From CAZFVY01 sp964522665 (lineage in GTDB: Bacteria; Verrucomicrobiota; Verrucomicrobiia; Limisphaerales; CAZFVY01): a DNA stretch of 64,000 nt. A model generated the notes under the pieces. It saw only the letters and a list, made by a program, of their open reading frames with translations. It did no database searches and was not told the DNA's origin. This document shows positions 50,040 through 61,100 of this stretch, piece after piece. Position 1 is the stretch's first letter; every line of letters begins with the position of its first letter. The position numbers and the translations under genes were made by a program. The stretch spans positions 32,376-96,375 of the forward strand of contig CAZFVY010000010.1 in NCBI GenBank assembly GCA_964522665.1, in the 5' to 3' direction.

Positions 50040-50930
50040 TTACACTTTGGCCATCGCGTTGCGAGCGGCTCCGCAGGCGCCGGCGTATTCGCCGAGCGTG
50101 GCCGGCAGCAAAGTCACCCGGCTCCCGCCTGGCCGCCATTCGATGGGATCCAGGTACTCCGCCAATGGACGCAGCAGCGCCGCGCCGGCGCGCGCGATGC
50201 CACCTCCGATGATAACGGCCGCCGGATCAAGAATATTGATCAACGAACAAATCGCGCAGGCCAGATTACGGACTGACTCCAACCAGACCTTGGTGGCATC
50301 CGTGTCGCCCGCCAAATGCGCGGTCACGAGATCGTGGGTCGTATGGAAACGCCCGCGCGAACGAGCTTCGACAGTGCAATTGCCCATCACCATTTCGAGA
50401 CTCCCCGGCGTCTGCGCCACATCCGCCGGTCCGTCGGGATTCAGACAGATGTGGCCTAGATGCCCTGCCCGGCCAATGTTGCCGCGCAACAGCCGACCAT
50501 CCACGATCGCCGCGCCGCCCACCCCGGTCCCGAGCGTAAGCATGATGACATTCTGAAATCCCCGCGCCGCGCCGATCCACGACTCGCCCACCAACGCCGC
50601 CTGCGCGTCATTGAGCACCAGGACTGGTTGGGAGACGCCGAGAAAACGGGTCCAATCGAGGTTCTCGAGACCTTCGAGGCGGCCTGGCATGAACGCAATC
50701 GAGCGCCCATCGGCCGCGGCGAGTCCCGGCGCCGACAACCCGACATACTCGGCTGGTTCCCCTCGTTCCGTTTGCAATTCCGCAAACAGATCCCGAATCC
50801 GCACCGCCCAATCCAAACTTGCCGCCACGGAGAATGCCGCCATTCTGCGGGCCAAGATTTCGCCGTCGAGGCTTACGGCGACCGCTTTGACGCTTGAACC
50901 GCCCAAATCGATACCCACCGTGTATTTCAT
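50040..50930 (-). CDS. ROK family sugar kinase lacking the usual zinc cysteines
   Basis: The 296-residue protein has the ROK/ASKHA phosphate loop GIDLGGSSVKAVAVS at the N terminus, a catalytic Asp in LNDAQAALVGE, the second ATP motif LTLGTGVGGAAIVDG and GGGIARAG near the C terminus. In place of the zinc-binding C-X-C-G-X2-G-C motif it reads GHICLNPDGPADVAQTPGSLE, so only one Cys remains. It probably phosphorylates glucose or a related hexose. The start overlaps the SDR gene stop by 4 bases, so the two are coexpressed. Confidence 0.85.
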   Translation of the reverse strand: MKYTVGIDLGGSSVKAVAVSLDGEILARRMAAFSVAASLDWAVRIRDLFAELQTERGEPAEYVGLSAPGLAAADGRSIAFMPGRLEGLENLDWTRFLGVSQPVLVLNDAQAALVGESWIGAARGFQNVIMLTLGTGVGGAAIVDGRLLRGNIGRAGHLGHICLNPDGPADVAQTPGSLEMVMGNCTVEARSRGRFHTTHDLVTAHLAGDTDATKVWLESVRNLACAICSLINILDPAAVIIGGGIARAGAALLRPLAEYLDPIEWRPGGSRVTLLPATLGEYAGACGAARNAMAKV

Positions 50931-51754
50931 GGCTCCTTTCCGTATTGCCCCTCGGTCACGCTCCAGCCACCGTCAACCGCCAGCGCTTGTCCGGTAATGA
51001 ACTTCGATTCATCGGAAAGAAAAAAGATGGCCGCTGAATCCAAATCCGAAGGAACCCCAACGCGGCCTCCATCCAACGGTTGCTTGGTCGCGATAAAATC
51101 GATGATCTCACGGTTCTGGGTCGCTCGTTGCGCCATCGGCGTATCAACCAGCGCCGGCACGATTAAATTGAATCGAATGTTTTGCGGCGCGTAATACGCG
51201 GCCGAAGATTTCGTCAGTCCAATCACCGCCGATTTTGCCGCGGCATAAGCGTGCGTTCCGAAATAGCGCGGAGAAGGCGAAAAACCGAGCACTGAGCCAA
51301 TGTTGAGAACGCTGCCGCCAGTTCCCTGCGCCAGGAATTGCCGGACCGCCGCCCGATTTGAATAGAACAACGAAGTCAGGTTCAAATTCAGCGTCTCGGT
51401 CCAACCCGCGTCGCTGATCTCGTGAAGCGGGCCGTCTCCCGCCCTGCGTCCGCTCCCGCCCGCGACATGATACAACGCGTGGAAGCCACCGAACACTCGC
51501 CCGGCTTCGGCAATCGCGTTGGCCGCGGCGGCGGGATCACGGGCATCACCGACCAGAACCAGAGCTTGCTCCCCGAGCTCGGCTTGGGCCGCCGCCACCG
51601 TTTCACGATTCCTGCCCACGCAAACCAGACGCGCGCCCGCGTCCAGGCAGGCCCGCGCCGCGGACAACCCCAGTCCCGCCGTGCCGCCGACGATAACAAC
51701 GACCTTTTCGGCAAGCCGGCTAGATTTCACGCTTTCTTTCTCCGGGGTGGGCAC
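50927..51754 (-). CDS. Short-chain dehydrogenase/reductase
   Basis: The 275-residue SDR has the cofactor loop GGTAGLGLSAA near residue 24, an NNAG-equivalent YHVAGGSGRR, catalytic Ser in LNIGSVLG and the YAAAK pair (YAAAKSAVIGLTKS). The C terminus reads DESKFITGQALAVDGGWSV, typical of classical SDRs. It oxidises or reduces a sugar or alcohol with NAD(P). Translational coupling to the ROK kinase suggests a two-step sugar pathway. A GTG at 51730 would remove 8 residues and most of the overlap with the upstream short gene. Confidence 0.88.
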   Translation of the reverse strand: MPTPEKESVKSSRLAEKVVVIVGGTAGLGLSAARACLDAGARLVCVGRNRETVAAAQAELGEQALVLVGDARDPAAAANAIAEAGRVFGGFHALYHVAGGSGRRAGDGPLHEISDAGWTETLNLNLTSLFYSNRAAVRQFLAQGTGGSVLNIGSVLGFSPSPRYFGTHAYAAAKSAVIGLTKSSAAYYAPQNIRFNLIVPALVDTPMAQRATQNREIIDFIATKQPLDGGRVGVPSDLDSAAIFFLSDESKFITGQALAVDGGWSVTEGQYGKEP

Positions 51755-52034
51755 GCGGGCAGTTTCGGCGCCAGTGCGCGGGTTTATTTGCTTCCGCCGA
51801 GGTGATCATTTCTTGAATCGCCAGCCAGCGCTGGACCGGATCGAAGGCCCGTTCCCACTTCGCCTCTTGACGCTGCTTTAGGTCGTCCACACGGAATCCG
51901 TCGCAGTCCGCCAGCCAAATATCGACATCGCAGGTCAACTCCGGCTCGTGACGGAGGAGGAAATTGACCCCGCCAATCAGGATGTCGTCCCGTTGCTCGG
52001 CCGCAAGCGTCCGCGGTATTCGGTCGATTTTCAC
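51720..52034 (-). CDS. Short nucleotidyltransferase-like protein, possibly a truncated remnant
   Basis: The 104-residue frame contains DDILIGGVNFLLRHEPELTCDVDIWLAD, which looks like the start of a minimal nucleotidyltransferase of the GG-x-D-x-D type (GG near residue 21, DVDIW near residue 36). The rest of the domain that normally follows is missing or replaced by WERAFDPVQRWLAIQEMITSAE. It starts 6 bases after the purB stop and its end overlaps the SDR start by 35 bases. This suggests a shortened or decayed gene, or a family of short proteins I do not know. Confidence 0.5.
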   Translation of the reverse strand: MKIDRIPRTLAAEQRDDILIGGVNFLLRHEPELTCDVDIWLADCDGFRVDDLKQRQEAKWERAFDPVQRWLAIQEMITSAEANKPAHWRRNCPRAHPGERKREI

Positions 52035-52040
52035 GCGCGG

Positions 52041-53354
52041 TCAAAGCCCCAGCTTCTTAAATCGGGCTTTGACGTGCTTGAAATGAAAATCAAGCGAACA
52101 GAGTTTGTCCAATTCCGCGCGGCTGAAGAATTTCGCGACCTCCGGGTCTTGCAGCAACTGCGCCTTGAAATCCGCGCCGTCGCGCCCGGCGTGCTTCGCC
52201 TGCCAGGTGCTCATCGCGTTGCGTTGCACCAACTCGTACGCCTGCTCGCGCGTCAACCCCTTCTTCACCAACGCCAGCAATACGGTTTGGGAATTCCACA
52301 AGCCGAGCGACAAGGCCAGATTGCGCGCCATATTCTCGGGATAAACGATCAGGCCGTCGGTCAGTTTGGTCAAGGTGGCCAGCATGTAATCCAGCAACGT
52401 GCATGAATCCGGAAAAATAATTCGCTCGACTGAGCTGTGACTGATGTCCCGTTCGTGCCAAAGAGCGACGTTTTCCAAAGCGGCCACGGCGTTTCCCCGC
52501 AACACTCGCGCCAAGCCGGTCAGGCGTTCACCGGTGATCGGATTGCGCTTGTGCGGCATCGCGCTTGATCCCTTCTGACCCGGAGCAAAAAACTCTTCCG
52601 CTTCCAATACCTCGGTGCGCTGAAGGTGGCGGAATTCGGTCGCCCAGCGCTCGATGCTGGCGCCAATCAGCGCCAGTTGCCCGATGAATTCAGCATGCAG
52701 GTCACGCTGCACTACTTGGGTCGCGATTGGGGCGGGGCGAAGCTTTAACTTCCGGCATACAAACGCCTCGATTTGCGGCGAGAGTTGTGAACTCGTGCCC
52801 ACCGCGCCCGAAAGCTTGCCCACCGCGACGTTTGCCTTGGTTGTCTCGAGACGTTGGAGCGCCCGGCCAAACTCGTCGTACATCAACGCCATTTTCAATC
52901 CGAACGTGGTCGGTTCCGCGTGGATTCCGTGGCTGCGGCCAATCATCGGTGTCAGTTGATATTTCCTGGCCTTCGCGCCGATTACCTCGCGCAACGCGCG
53001 CAAATCATCCAGCAGAATATCCGCGGATTGGGCCATCTGGACGGCGAACGCCGTGTCGATAATATCACTGCTCGTCAGGCCAAAATGGAGCCAGCGACTG
53101 GCGGGAGCGCCGATGTTTTCGGCGACGTTCGTGGTGAACGCGATCACGTCGTGATTCAACGTCTTTTCGAGTTCCCGGCACCGTTCGATGCTGAAGGCCG
53201 CCTTCTCCTTGATTTGCGCTAAATCCGCCTTTGGGACCAAGCCCTGGCGGCAGAGCGCTTCGCTGGCCAGAAGTTCGATTTGAAGCCAGATTTCCAGCTT
53301 GCGCTGTTCGCTCCAGATTTCGCGCATCGCCGGACGAGAGTAACGTTGTATCAT
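52041..53354 (-). CDS. purB: Adenylosuccinate lyase
   Basis: The 437-residue protein belongs to the fumarase/aspartase superfamily, with the signature GSSAMPHKRNPI near residue 265. The catalytic His is in GRSHGIHAEPTTFG and the start is MIQRYSRPAMREIWSEQRKLEIWLQIE, as in Bacillus-type PurB. It removes fumarate from SAICAR and adenylosuccinate in purine synthesis. A -10-like TAGAGT (minus strand) ends 6 bases before the ATG, so the mRNA may be leaderless. No other pur gene is adjacent. Confidence 0.94.
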   Translation of the reverse strand: MIQRYSRPAMREIWSEQRKLEIWLQIELLASEALCRQGLVPKADLAQIKEKAAFSIERCRELEKTLNHDVIAFTTNVAENIGAPASRWLHFGLTSSDIIDTAFAVQMAQSADILLDDLRALREVIGAKARKYQLTPMIGRSHGIHAEPTTFGLKMALMYDEFGRALQRLETTKANVAVGKLSGAVGTSSQLSPQIEAFVCRKLKLRPAPIATQVVQRDLHAEFIGQLALIGASIERWATEFRHLQRTEVLEAEEFFAPGQKGSSAMPHKRNPITGERLTGLARVLRGNAVAALENVALWHERDISHSSVERIIFPDSCTLLDYMLATLTKLTDGLIVYPENMARNLALSLGLWNSQTVLLALVKKGLTREQAYELVQRNAMSTWQAKHAGRDGADFKAQLLQDPEVAKFFSRAELDKLCSLDFHFKHVKARFKKLGL

Positions 53355-53560
53355 TTCCCGACTCTAAAAGGGCGTGACCGCAAAAGGGAAGCAGTTTTGA
53401 TCGGAAGGCCCTGGTTCGCGCCTATCACGCTGTTTCCTGCCCGCGGGCGTAGGGTTGACTCGGCTCGCCAAAAGCGCCAACGGCAAGGTCTCTCCGAAGT
53501 CCAACCCCGACCGACCGACTGGCGCAGCTCCGCTCCGCACATCCGGTCCAGTAAATCGCC

Positions 53561-54457
53561 TTACCGAATTTTCTTTGCCATTTTGGCGCGAGCCGCCTCC
53601 AGAATCTGACGTTCCCGCGCGGTCAGGCTGTGGATTCCGTGCGCCGAAATCTTGTCCAAAATGGGATCCACCTCGCGGCTGATAAACTCCGCCGGCGGCA
53701 GTTCCTCGGCGACGCTCGCCTTGGGCCGGGACCAAATCGAACCCTTGGGCGCGGCCGTACTGACCAACTCACGCGGCCGTCGCGCCGCCGGCCGAAAAGT
53801 GGCCCAACTGAATCGCCAACCGTCGCCATTGACAAAATACTTCACGTAAATCAGACCCGTGATCATGCCGCCCAAATGCGCCCCGTTGGCGACATTGTCA
53901 CCGGGAGCGACGACCCCCAACAGCGCGATCAACCCAAGGAAAAGAAGCAGGTACTTCGCGCGCAGATTGATCGGCAGAATGAAGAACAGGAGCAGCGTCA
54001 ATTGACGGTCCGGAAAGAGCGCGGCAAATGCGGCGATGAGTCCAAAGATGCCCGCTGACGCGCCCACCACCGGCCCCCCGAACGTAGCCCTAAACGCCCA
54101 ACCCAGCCCGACTTGAACGAGACCACCCATCACCCCACTTAAAAAATAAAGCCGCAAATAACGCCCTCGGCCGAGCGACTCTTCAACCGCGGTACCGAAA
54201 ACATAAAGCCCCCAACAGTTCAAAAGCAGGTGCAGGAGGTTCGCGTGCAGAAACTGGAAGGTCAGCAGTTGCCAGACAAACCCGGAACGGAGACCTTCGT
54301 AGCTTAGCGCAAAATACCCTTCGACTGGAAAGACCCGGTAATGCTCAAGGACTTTCTGAACTCCAAAAATGACCGCGTTGATAATCAGCAGCGTGATGGT
54401 CGCTGTTCTTTGGGAATCGAACCGCGAACCGCGCATATACGAGCGATCATCTAGCAT
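53561..54457 (-). CDS. Rhomboid family intramembrane serine protease
   Basis: The protein of about 298 residues has six to seven membrane segments. The rhomboid catalytic Ser is in VVGASAGIFG and the catalytic His in GAHLGGMITG; the oxyanion His/Asn are in LLHLLLNCWGLYVFG. The C-terminal soluble tail (EEFISREVDPILDKISAHGIHSLTARERQILEAA in outline) is the DUF6576-type extension common in this phylum. It cleaves membrane proteins within the bilayer. The start could be 54457, 54493 or 54436; 54457 is chosen as a compromise. Confidence 0.9.
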   Translation of the reverse strand: MLDDRSYMRGSRFDSQRTATITLLIINAVIFGVQKVLEHYRVFPVEGYFALSYEGLRSGFVWQLLTFQFLHANLLHLLLNCWGLYVFGTAVEESLGRGRYLRLYFLSGVMGGLVQVGLGWAFRATFGGPVVGASAGIFGLIAAFAALFPDRQLTLLLFFILPINLRAKYLLLFLGLIALLGVVAPGDNVANGAHLGGMITGLIYVKYFVNGDGWRFSWATFRPAARRPRELVSTAAPKGSIWSRPKASVAEELPPAEFISREVDPILDKISAHGIHSLTARERQILEAARAKMAKKIR

Positions 54458-54587
54458 CGGAGGGAAAATAGACGCGGACCGAAACTTTTTCAACGTGGAT
54501 TTTCCGACATCGGCAACCGACTGGCACCGGACGCCGAACGGGCGCCCGCATTTCCGGTTCCTCGGCTGGCGTCTTCCAATTCCCGAC

Positions 54588-55137
54588 TTACGGATAAACG
54601 GTGCGGTAGAACCGGTTGCCGACCGCGCTTGTGTCAGTGTAGGTAATCGTGCCAGTGGCGCCAGCGGTGGCTTGGCCCAGCGTCGTCCAGGTCGGATTCA
54701 CCAAATCCATGGTGAACTGAACCGTGTAGGTGCGGAACGGAATGCCAGTAAACGTGACTTGGTAGCTGCCGCCGCCGAGGTTTTGAACCGCCGAGACGTT
54801 TTGGGACGGCGCGCTGTCCAGCATGACGGTGACGTTGGCGGCTCCGATGGCGGTGCCGCCGTAGCCGTCGCTGATCGTAAAGGTGACCGTGTCGGCATTG
54901 GTCGAGCCGGGCGCGGTCGTATAGAACAACCAACCCTGGTCGAGCGTGACCGTCGCTCCGCCAGGCGTAGGCGAGGCTACGGCGCTGACCGTCAGCGCAT
55001 CGCCGTCTGGATCTGTGGCGCCGGCCACTAGGTCGGCGAAGGCGATTTTCGTCCCCTGCGTTGGGGGCCGTAGCGCCGCCAAGGCGGGGCCGGCGGTGGG
55101 CGAATGATTCAACAAGCGGGCCGTCACCTTGCTGGAG
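54588..55137 (-). repeat. 3'-terminal segment duplicated in the neighbouring paralogue
   Basis: The last ~180 codons of the giant gene are closely similar to 63451-64000 on the same strand, with the same LLNHSPTAG start of the shared block and the same RFYRTVYP end. The offset is 8863 bases with no gaps visible, indicating a recent paralogous copy. Confidence 0.85.
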
Positions 55138-58100
55138 CCGTTGCTCACGGCGGGCGCGATACCGTCGCTGACCGCGATTGTGAAGGTAGTCGTATTGGTC
55201 GCCGTGTAGGCGTTGGGCGGCGTGAAGGTCAACAGGCTCGGATCGATGCTCGCCGAGTAGCTCAAGGCCCGGACGGCGGTCACGCAAGCCGCCGCTGTCC
55301 CCTGGAACTGATAGACGCCGGGGGCCGGATTGCTGAAACCGGTCGTGGCCAGCGAAACAGCCGTGAAAGCGCCCTTATTCGTCGCGTCCAGACTGATCGT
55401 AACGGCCAGCGTCTGCGCCGGCGTGTCCAGGTCGCTGATCCCCAAGCGCGCGAACGGCGAAACCGAGTTCTTCGCGTTGGCCGTCACCGTGACGGCCCCG
55501 GAGATGGTAGGCGGCGTGTTCACCGTGAACGCGGCGCTCGGTCCGGCGGCCGCAGCCAGATTGCCGACCGTGTCAGTGGCCGTACCGGTCGCGATCCCAA
55601 TGCCCAGCGTGCCACTGCCAGTGACAGCGCTTACGGTCACGGTGTAGTTCGTGCCGGCGCCCGTCACGCCGACCACGCCATTCGCCGTGCCGGCGGCGTT
55701 CAAGGTCACGTTGCCCGCCGTCAAGGCGCTACTGGCGAAGTTCGGGTCGGCATAGGTCACCGGGTAGCTCACGCTCCCACCCGGGGACGCGAAAGTCGCC
55801 GAGGGCGCCCCGATCGTGATCGTCGGGGTGGTGTTGTCCACCGCGAAAATCGCGCTCGGGCCGCCGGCAGGAGCCAGATTGCCCGCCAAGTCATACGCGC
55901 TGCCCACCAGAACCGACACGCCCAGCGTGCCGCCGCCCATGATATTCTTGATGGTGATCGTCCAGACCAAATTGCTGCCGCTGACGCTGACGGTCCCACT
56001 CGCCGTGCCCGTCGCGTTCAGCGGCACGTTGGTCGCGTTGAGCGTCACGTTGGTGGCCACCGTTAACGGGCTTGCGCCATTCTGGGTCAGGTTCGTACCG
56101 GCCACCGTCCACATATTGAAGTTGGTGTCGGCGTAGGTCAGCGTGTAGGTGACCGATCCGGCGCTGGTCAGATTGATCGACGGACCGCTGAGACTCAGCG
56201 TCGGAGCGGTGTTATCCACCAGGAAGGCTTGACCCGGTCCGGCGGCCGGCGCGGCGTGGCCGTACTGATCGACCGCGGAACCGGCGGCCACGGAAATGCT
56301 CAGTGGACCGTCGCCGCTCAGATTGGTCACGGTCACCGTGTAGTGGGTTCCCGAACCGCTCAAGAGCAGCGTGCCGGTGGCCGTGGCGTTGTTCTTCGTG
56401 TTCAACGTCAAGCTGCTCAGCGTCAGGCTGCTGGAGGCGAAGTTGGTCGAGCCGTAGGTGATCGAATAGGTCACCGCGTTGGATGAAGTGTAGAGTCGTG
56501 ACGGGGCGCTGATGCTCAGGCTCGGCGCTACGTTGAACGCGTTGAACGTCGCGCTCGGGCCAGCGGCGCCAGCCGGATGGCCCGCCGCGTCGCTCGCGGT
56601 TCCGGCGCTGACGGAGATGCCCAGAGTCCCCGTGCCGTTGATATTGTTTAGGGTCACCGTGTAGGTCGTCCCGCTGCCACTGACGCTGATCGCGCCCACG
56701 GCGCCGCCGGTGGCGTTGAGCGTGATATTGCTGGCCGTCAAAGAGCTGGAAGCGAAGTTGGCGTCGGCATAGGTGAGCGTATAGCTAACCGCATTGGTCC
56801 CGGTCAGAGTGGCCGAGGGCGCGCTGATCGTCAGCGTCGGAGCGGTGTTATCGACGATGAAAGTGGCGCTGGGTCCCGCGGCCCCGGCGAGGTTGCCGGC
56901 GATGTCGCTGGCCGTGTTGGCCGCCACGGAGATGCCCAGGGTTCCGTCACCGCTGATGCCGGAGACCATGACCAGATAATTGGTCCCGCTGCCGGTGACG
57001 TTAAGTGTTCCAGCCGCGGTTCCGGTCGCATTCAGGGTGAGACTGCCCGACGTCAACGTGCTGGCCACGAAGCTAGGGTCGGAATAAGTGACGTAGTAGC
57101 TGACGGCGTTGGTCGCGGTGATCGGAGCCGAAGGACCGCTGATGGTGAGCGCCGGCGGAACCGTATCGACGAGGAACGTGCCGCTTGGCCCGGCGGCGGC
57201 GGCCAGATTACCAGCCGTGTCGCTGGCCGTGCCGGCGGCGAGGGAGAAGCCAAGCGTTCCGCTGCCCGAAAAGTTCGCCAAGGTGACCGTGTACTGAGTT
57301 CCACTGCCGGAAACCGAAGCGATACCGCTGGCCGTCCCCGTCTTGTTAAGAGTGATGCTGGCCGCGCTGAGGGCGCTGGCGGCGAAGTTGGGGTCGGCGT
57401 AAGTCACGGCGTAGGTCACCGGATTGGCCGAGGCCGAGGTGGCTGAGGGAGCGCCAATCGCAATCGCCGGGCCGACATTGTCCACAGTGACCGCCGCGCT
57501 CGGACCGCCGGCGAGCGCTGGATTGTTGGCCTGATCGATCGCCGTTCCGGCCGCGATCGCGATTGCCAGCGTGCCCACGCCGCTGATGTTTACCAGCGTC
57601 ACATAACGGGTATCGCCGCTACCGCTGACGGTCAGCGAAGCGGTCGCCGTGCCGGTGGCAAGGAGGGAAACGTCGCTGACGGACAAGCTGCTCTGCTTGA
57701 AGTTCAAGTCAAACGAATGGACCTGGAAAGAAACCGGACCGTGGGTCGTAATCGCCGGCGTCGGGCCAAAGATGTTGACGATCGGCGGGGTATTATCGAC
57801 CGTGAAAGTCGCGCTCGGACCGGCCGCCGGAGCCAGATTACCCGCCAAGTCGCGGGCGGTACCCGCGGCGATCGAGATGCCCAGCGTCCCGTCACCGGTC
57901 GCGTTCGAAATCGTCACAGTCTGTATCAATCCGTTCCCGGTCACCGCCAGCGTACCGTTGGCCGTGCCGGTTTTGTTCAGCGTGATGGCGCCCGTGGCCA
58001 GCGTGTTAATGGTAAAGGACGGGAATTTCACGACCGTTGTATAAAGGTTGTTGGCGACGTAGAGGACGCCCGCGGCGTCGAACGCCAATCCTAAAGGGTT

Positions 58101-61100
58101 ATCGATAAAACTTGAGCGAAGGGTCGAGGCGACCCCGCCGGGCGTGACTTCCAAGACGGTATTGGTTTCGACGTGCCCGAGATAGAGATTTCCGGCGGCG
58201 TCAAACGCAATCCCACGAAGGTTACTCTGGCCGGTCACAAAGGTGGAGACAACGCCGCCGGTCGTGACCTTATAAACCGTCGCCGAGGTACTGACGTAGA
58301 GAATGCCCGACGAATCGAAGGCCAATGCCAAAGGGGCGACGATGCGGACGCCGGGGGTGGCAAAAGTCGAGACGGCGCCGTTGGGGGTGATGGTTAAGAT
58401 CGTACTGGCCCTGGAGTTGGCGACATAGAGGACGCCTGCTGAATCGAAGGCCAAGCCGGCGGGTTGCGATATTCCAGAGCCTGACGCAAACGTTGAAACC
58501 GAGCCGCCAGGCGTCACTTTAGATATACTCGCGCCTTGAAAGTTGGCGACATAGAGGTTGCCCGAGGCGTCGATGGCCAATCCATACGGAGTACGGAAGC
58601 CGGTCGCAAAGACCGAGGTCACTCCGTCAGGCGTGACTTTAGAGACCGTCGTGCCACCCACGTTGCTGACATAGAGGTTGCCTGACGTATCGAAGACCAT
58701 TCCGTTCGGATCGGTGAAGCCCGAGCCGATGGTGCTCGGATTAAGGCCGGCGTCGGCGTAGGTCACCGTGTAGTTGATTGGGCCGCCCGCCGTGTAATTG
58801 GCCGAAGGCGCGCTAACGGTTACGGAGGGCGCCGTATTGTCCACGGTAAAGATCGCGCTGGGGCCGGCGGCGAGTGTCAAATTGCCGGCCGAATCACTCG
58901 CCGTCCCAGCCGCAATCGAGATGCCCAGTGTCCCGTCACCGGTCGAATTCGAGATCGTCACCGTCCGCGTCAATCCGCTGCCAGTTACGTTGAGCGCGCC
59001 GTTCGCGGTCCCGGTGGTGTTGAGAGTGATGTTATTGGTCGTCAACGTGCTGATGTTGAAATGGAGGTCGGCGTAAGTCACCGGGTAGTTGACTGGGCCG
59101 CTGGCCGTAATGGCGGCCGAACGCGAGCCGATCGCGATGGTCGGCGGCGTGTTGTCCACCGTAAAGGTCGTGCTCGGCCCGGCGGTCGGCGCCAGATTCC
59201 CCGCCAAATCACTCGCGGCGCCCGCCGCAATCGAGATGCTTAACGTCCCGTCGCCCGTCGTGTTGGATAGGGTCACCGTGCGCGTCAAGCCGCTGCCCGA
59301 AACGCTTAGCGTTCCATTGGCCGTGCCGGTCCTGTTCAAGCTGACGTTGCCCGTGGCCAGCGTGCTCGCGCTAAAATTAACGTCCGCATAGGTCACCGTG
59401 TAGTTGACTGGGCCGCTGGCCGTAATGGTGGCCGAAGGCGAGCCGATCGCGCTGGTCGGCGGCGTGTTGTCCACCGTAAAGGTCGTGCTCGGCCCGGCGG
59501 TCGGCGCCAGATTCCCCGCCAAATCACTCGCGGTGCCCGCCGCGATGGAGATGCCCAGCATTCCGTCACCGGTCGTATTCGAGATGGTCACCGTCCGCGT
59601 CAATCCGCCGCCACTGACCGACAGCGTCCCATTGGCCGTGCCGGTCTTGTTCAAGGTAATGTCGCCCGCGGCCAGCGTGCTCGCGTTAAAATTCGCGTCG
59701 GCGTACGTCACCGTGTACGTGACCGGTCCGGTACTGGCGTAACTCGCCGAGGGCGATCCGATTGATATCGGCGGCGCCGTCGTATCCAGGACGACGCCGG
59801 CGCTATCTGGCGGCGTAAAGGTCAGGGAAGCGTTGTTGCCGAATGCGTCTTGGATCGTGCCACCGTTCAACGCGATCGGGGAGGTCGAACTGATCCCGCT
59901 CTGCGCCGTGTCTCCCGCCTGAACCTCGTAGCCGAATACCAAGGAGCCGGTCCCGCTTCCCGAGACATAATTGCCGGTCCGACCGACGCCCCCGACGGTC
60001 AAGGAAATCGAGGGGATCCCCCCGCCAGTGTCAACCGTCACAGCGCCGCTATAGGTCAGCGTCAAGAGCAAGGCTTGCCCGGCTTGATAATAACCCGCCG
60101 CCGGACCCACGGCGCTCGTGATGGCTGGAATAATGTAGAGCGTCCCACTGGCGCTGCCCTGGTAATTGAGATCGTTGATCGTGCCAGTCACCGCGTAGGC
60201 GCCGGTGAGGCTCGGCGCCGTCGAGCCGATATTGTAGGTGAAATTAACCGTCAGCCCCGTCGGCGCGGTCGTCGCCGTAGCGCGCTTGACGGTCCCATCA
60301 TAAAACGGCGTCAGATTGCCAAGCGTGACGGACGCTGGCGCCTGCGTAATGTTAGCCATCGTGGTCAGCGTAGTGGAGCCCAGCGCGTAATTACCCGCGT
60401 CGGACCCGGACAAACTCAAGGCCGTCGAGGTCACCGGCTTGCCCACGCCCGCGTTCTGATCGGAGAACGCCGCCGTCCCACCAACCAGACTCACCGAGTC
60501 CCCGCCAATCACGCCAGTCAGAGTGCGAGTCGCGATGACGGCCGCGGTCGTCCCATCGTACGTCTTATTGGCGGCGGTGATAGCTCCAGCGACGGTGAGG
60601 ACCGTGATGTTCGCCGTCGTCGTCGGTTGCGTCAGGGTGTAGTTGCCGCTGCTGCTGCCGCTAATGCTAAGCCCCGAAACGGTTACCGTCTTGCCCGCGC
60701 CGACCGCCTGGTTCGAAAATGTCCCGACCGCGCTCGCTGTGCTCAACGTCACCATATCCCCGGGAATGACTCCGCTCAGCGCCGCGCTCCCCGTAATCAA
60801 CGTCGCCGTCTTCGTCGCGTCATAGGTCTTGTTGCTAGCCGCCACACCGGTCACCGTCAAATTGGCTTGGGCAATCGTAAAGCCCAGCGTCGCCGTGCCC
60901 GTGCCGCCACCGTTGGTGGCGCTAATCGTGACACTAAACGTGCCGCTCGCGGTCGGCGTGCCGCTGATTACCCCGGAGCTCATGTTCACACTCAACCCCG
61001 CGGGCAATCCCGTGGCGCCGTAGCCGATCGGCGACCCGCTCGCCGTGATGGTGTAAGAACTGATGGCGCCACCGTAGGCCCCGCTCGCGGTCAGGCTCGA

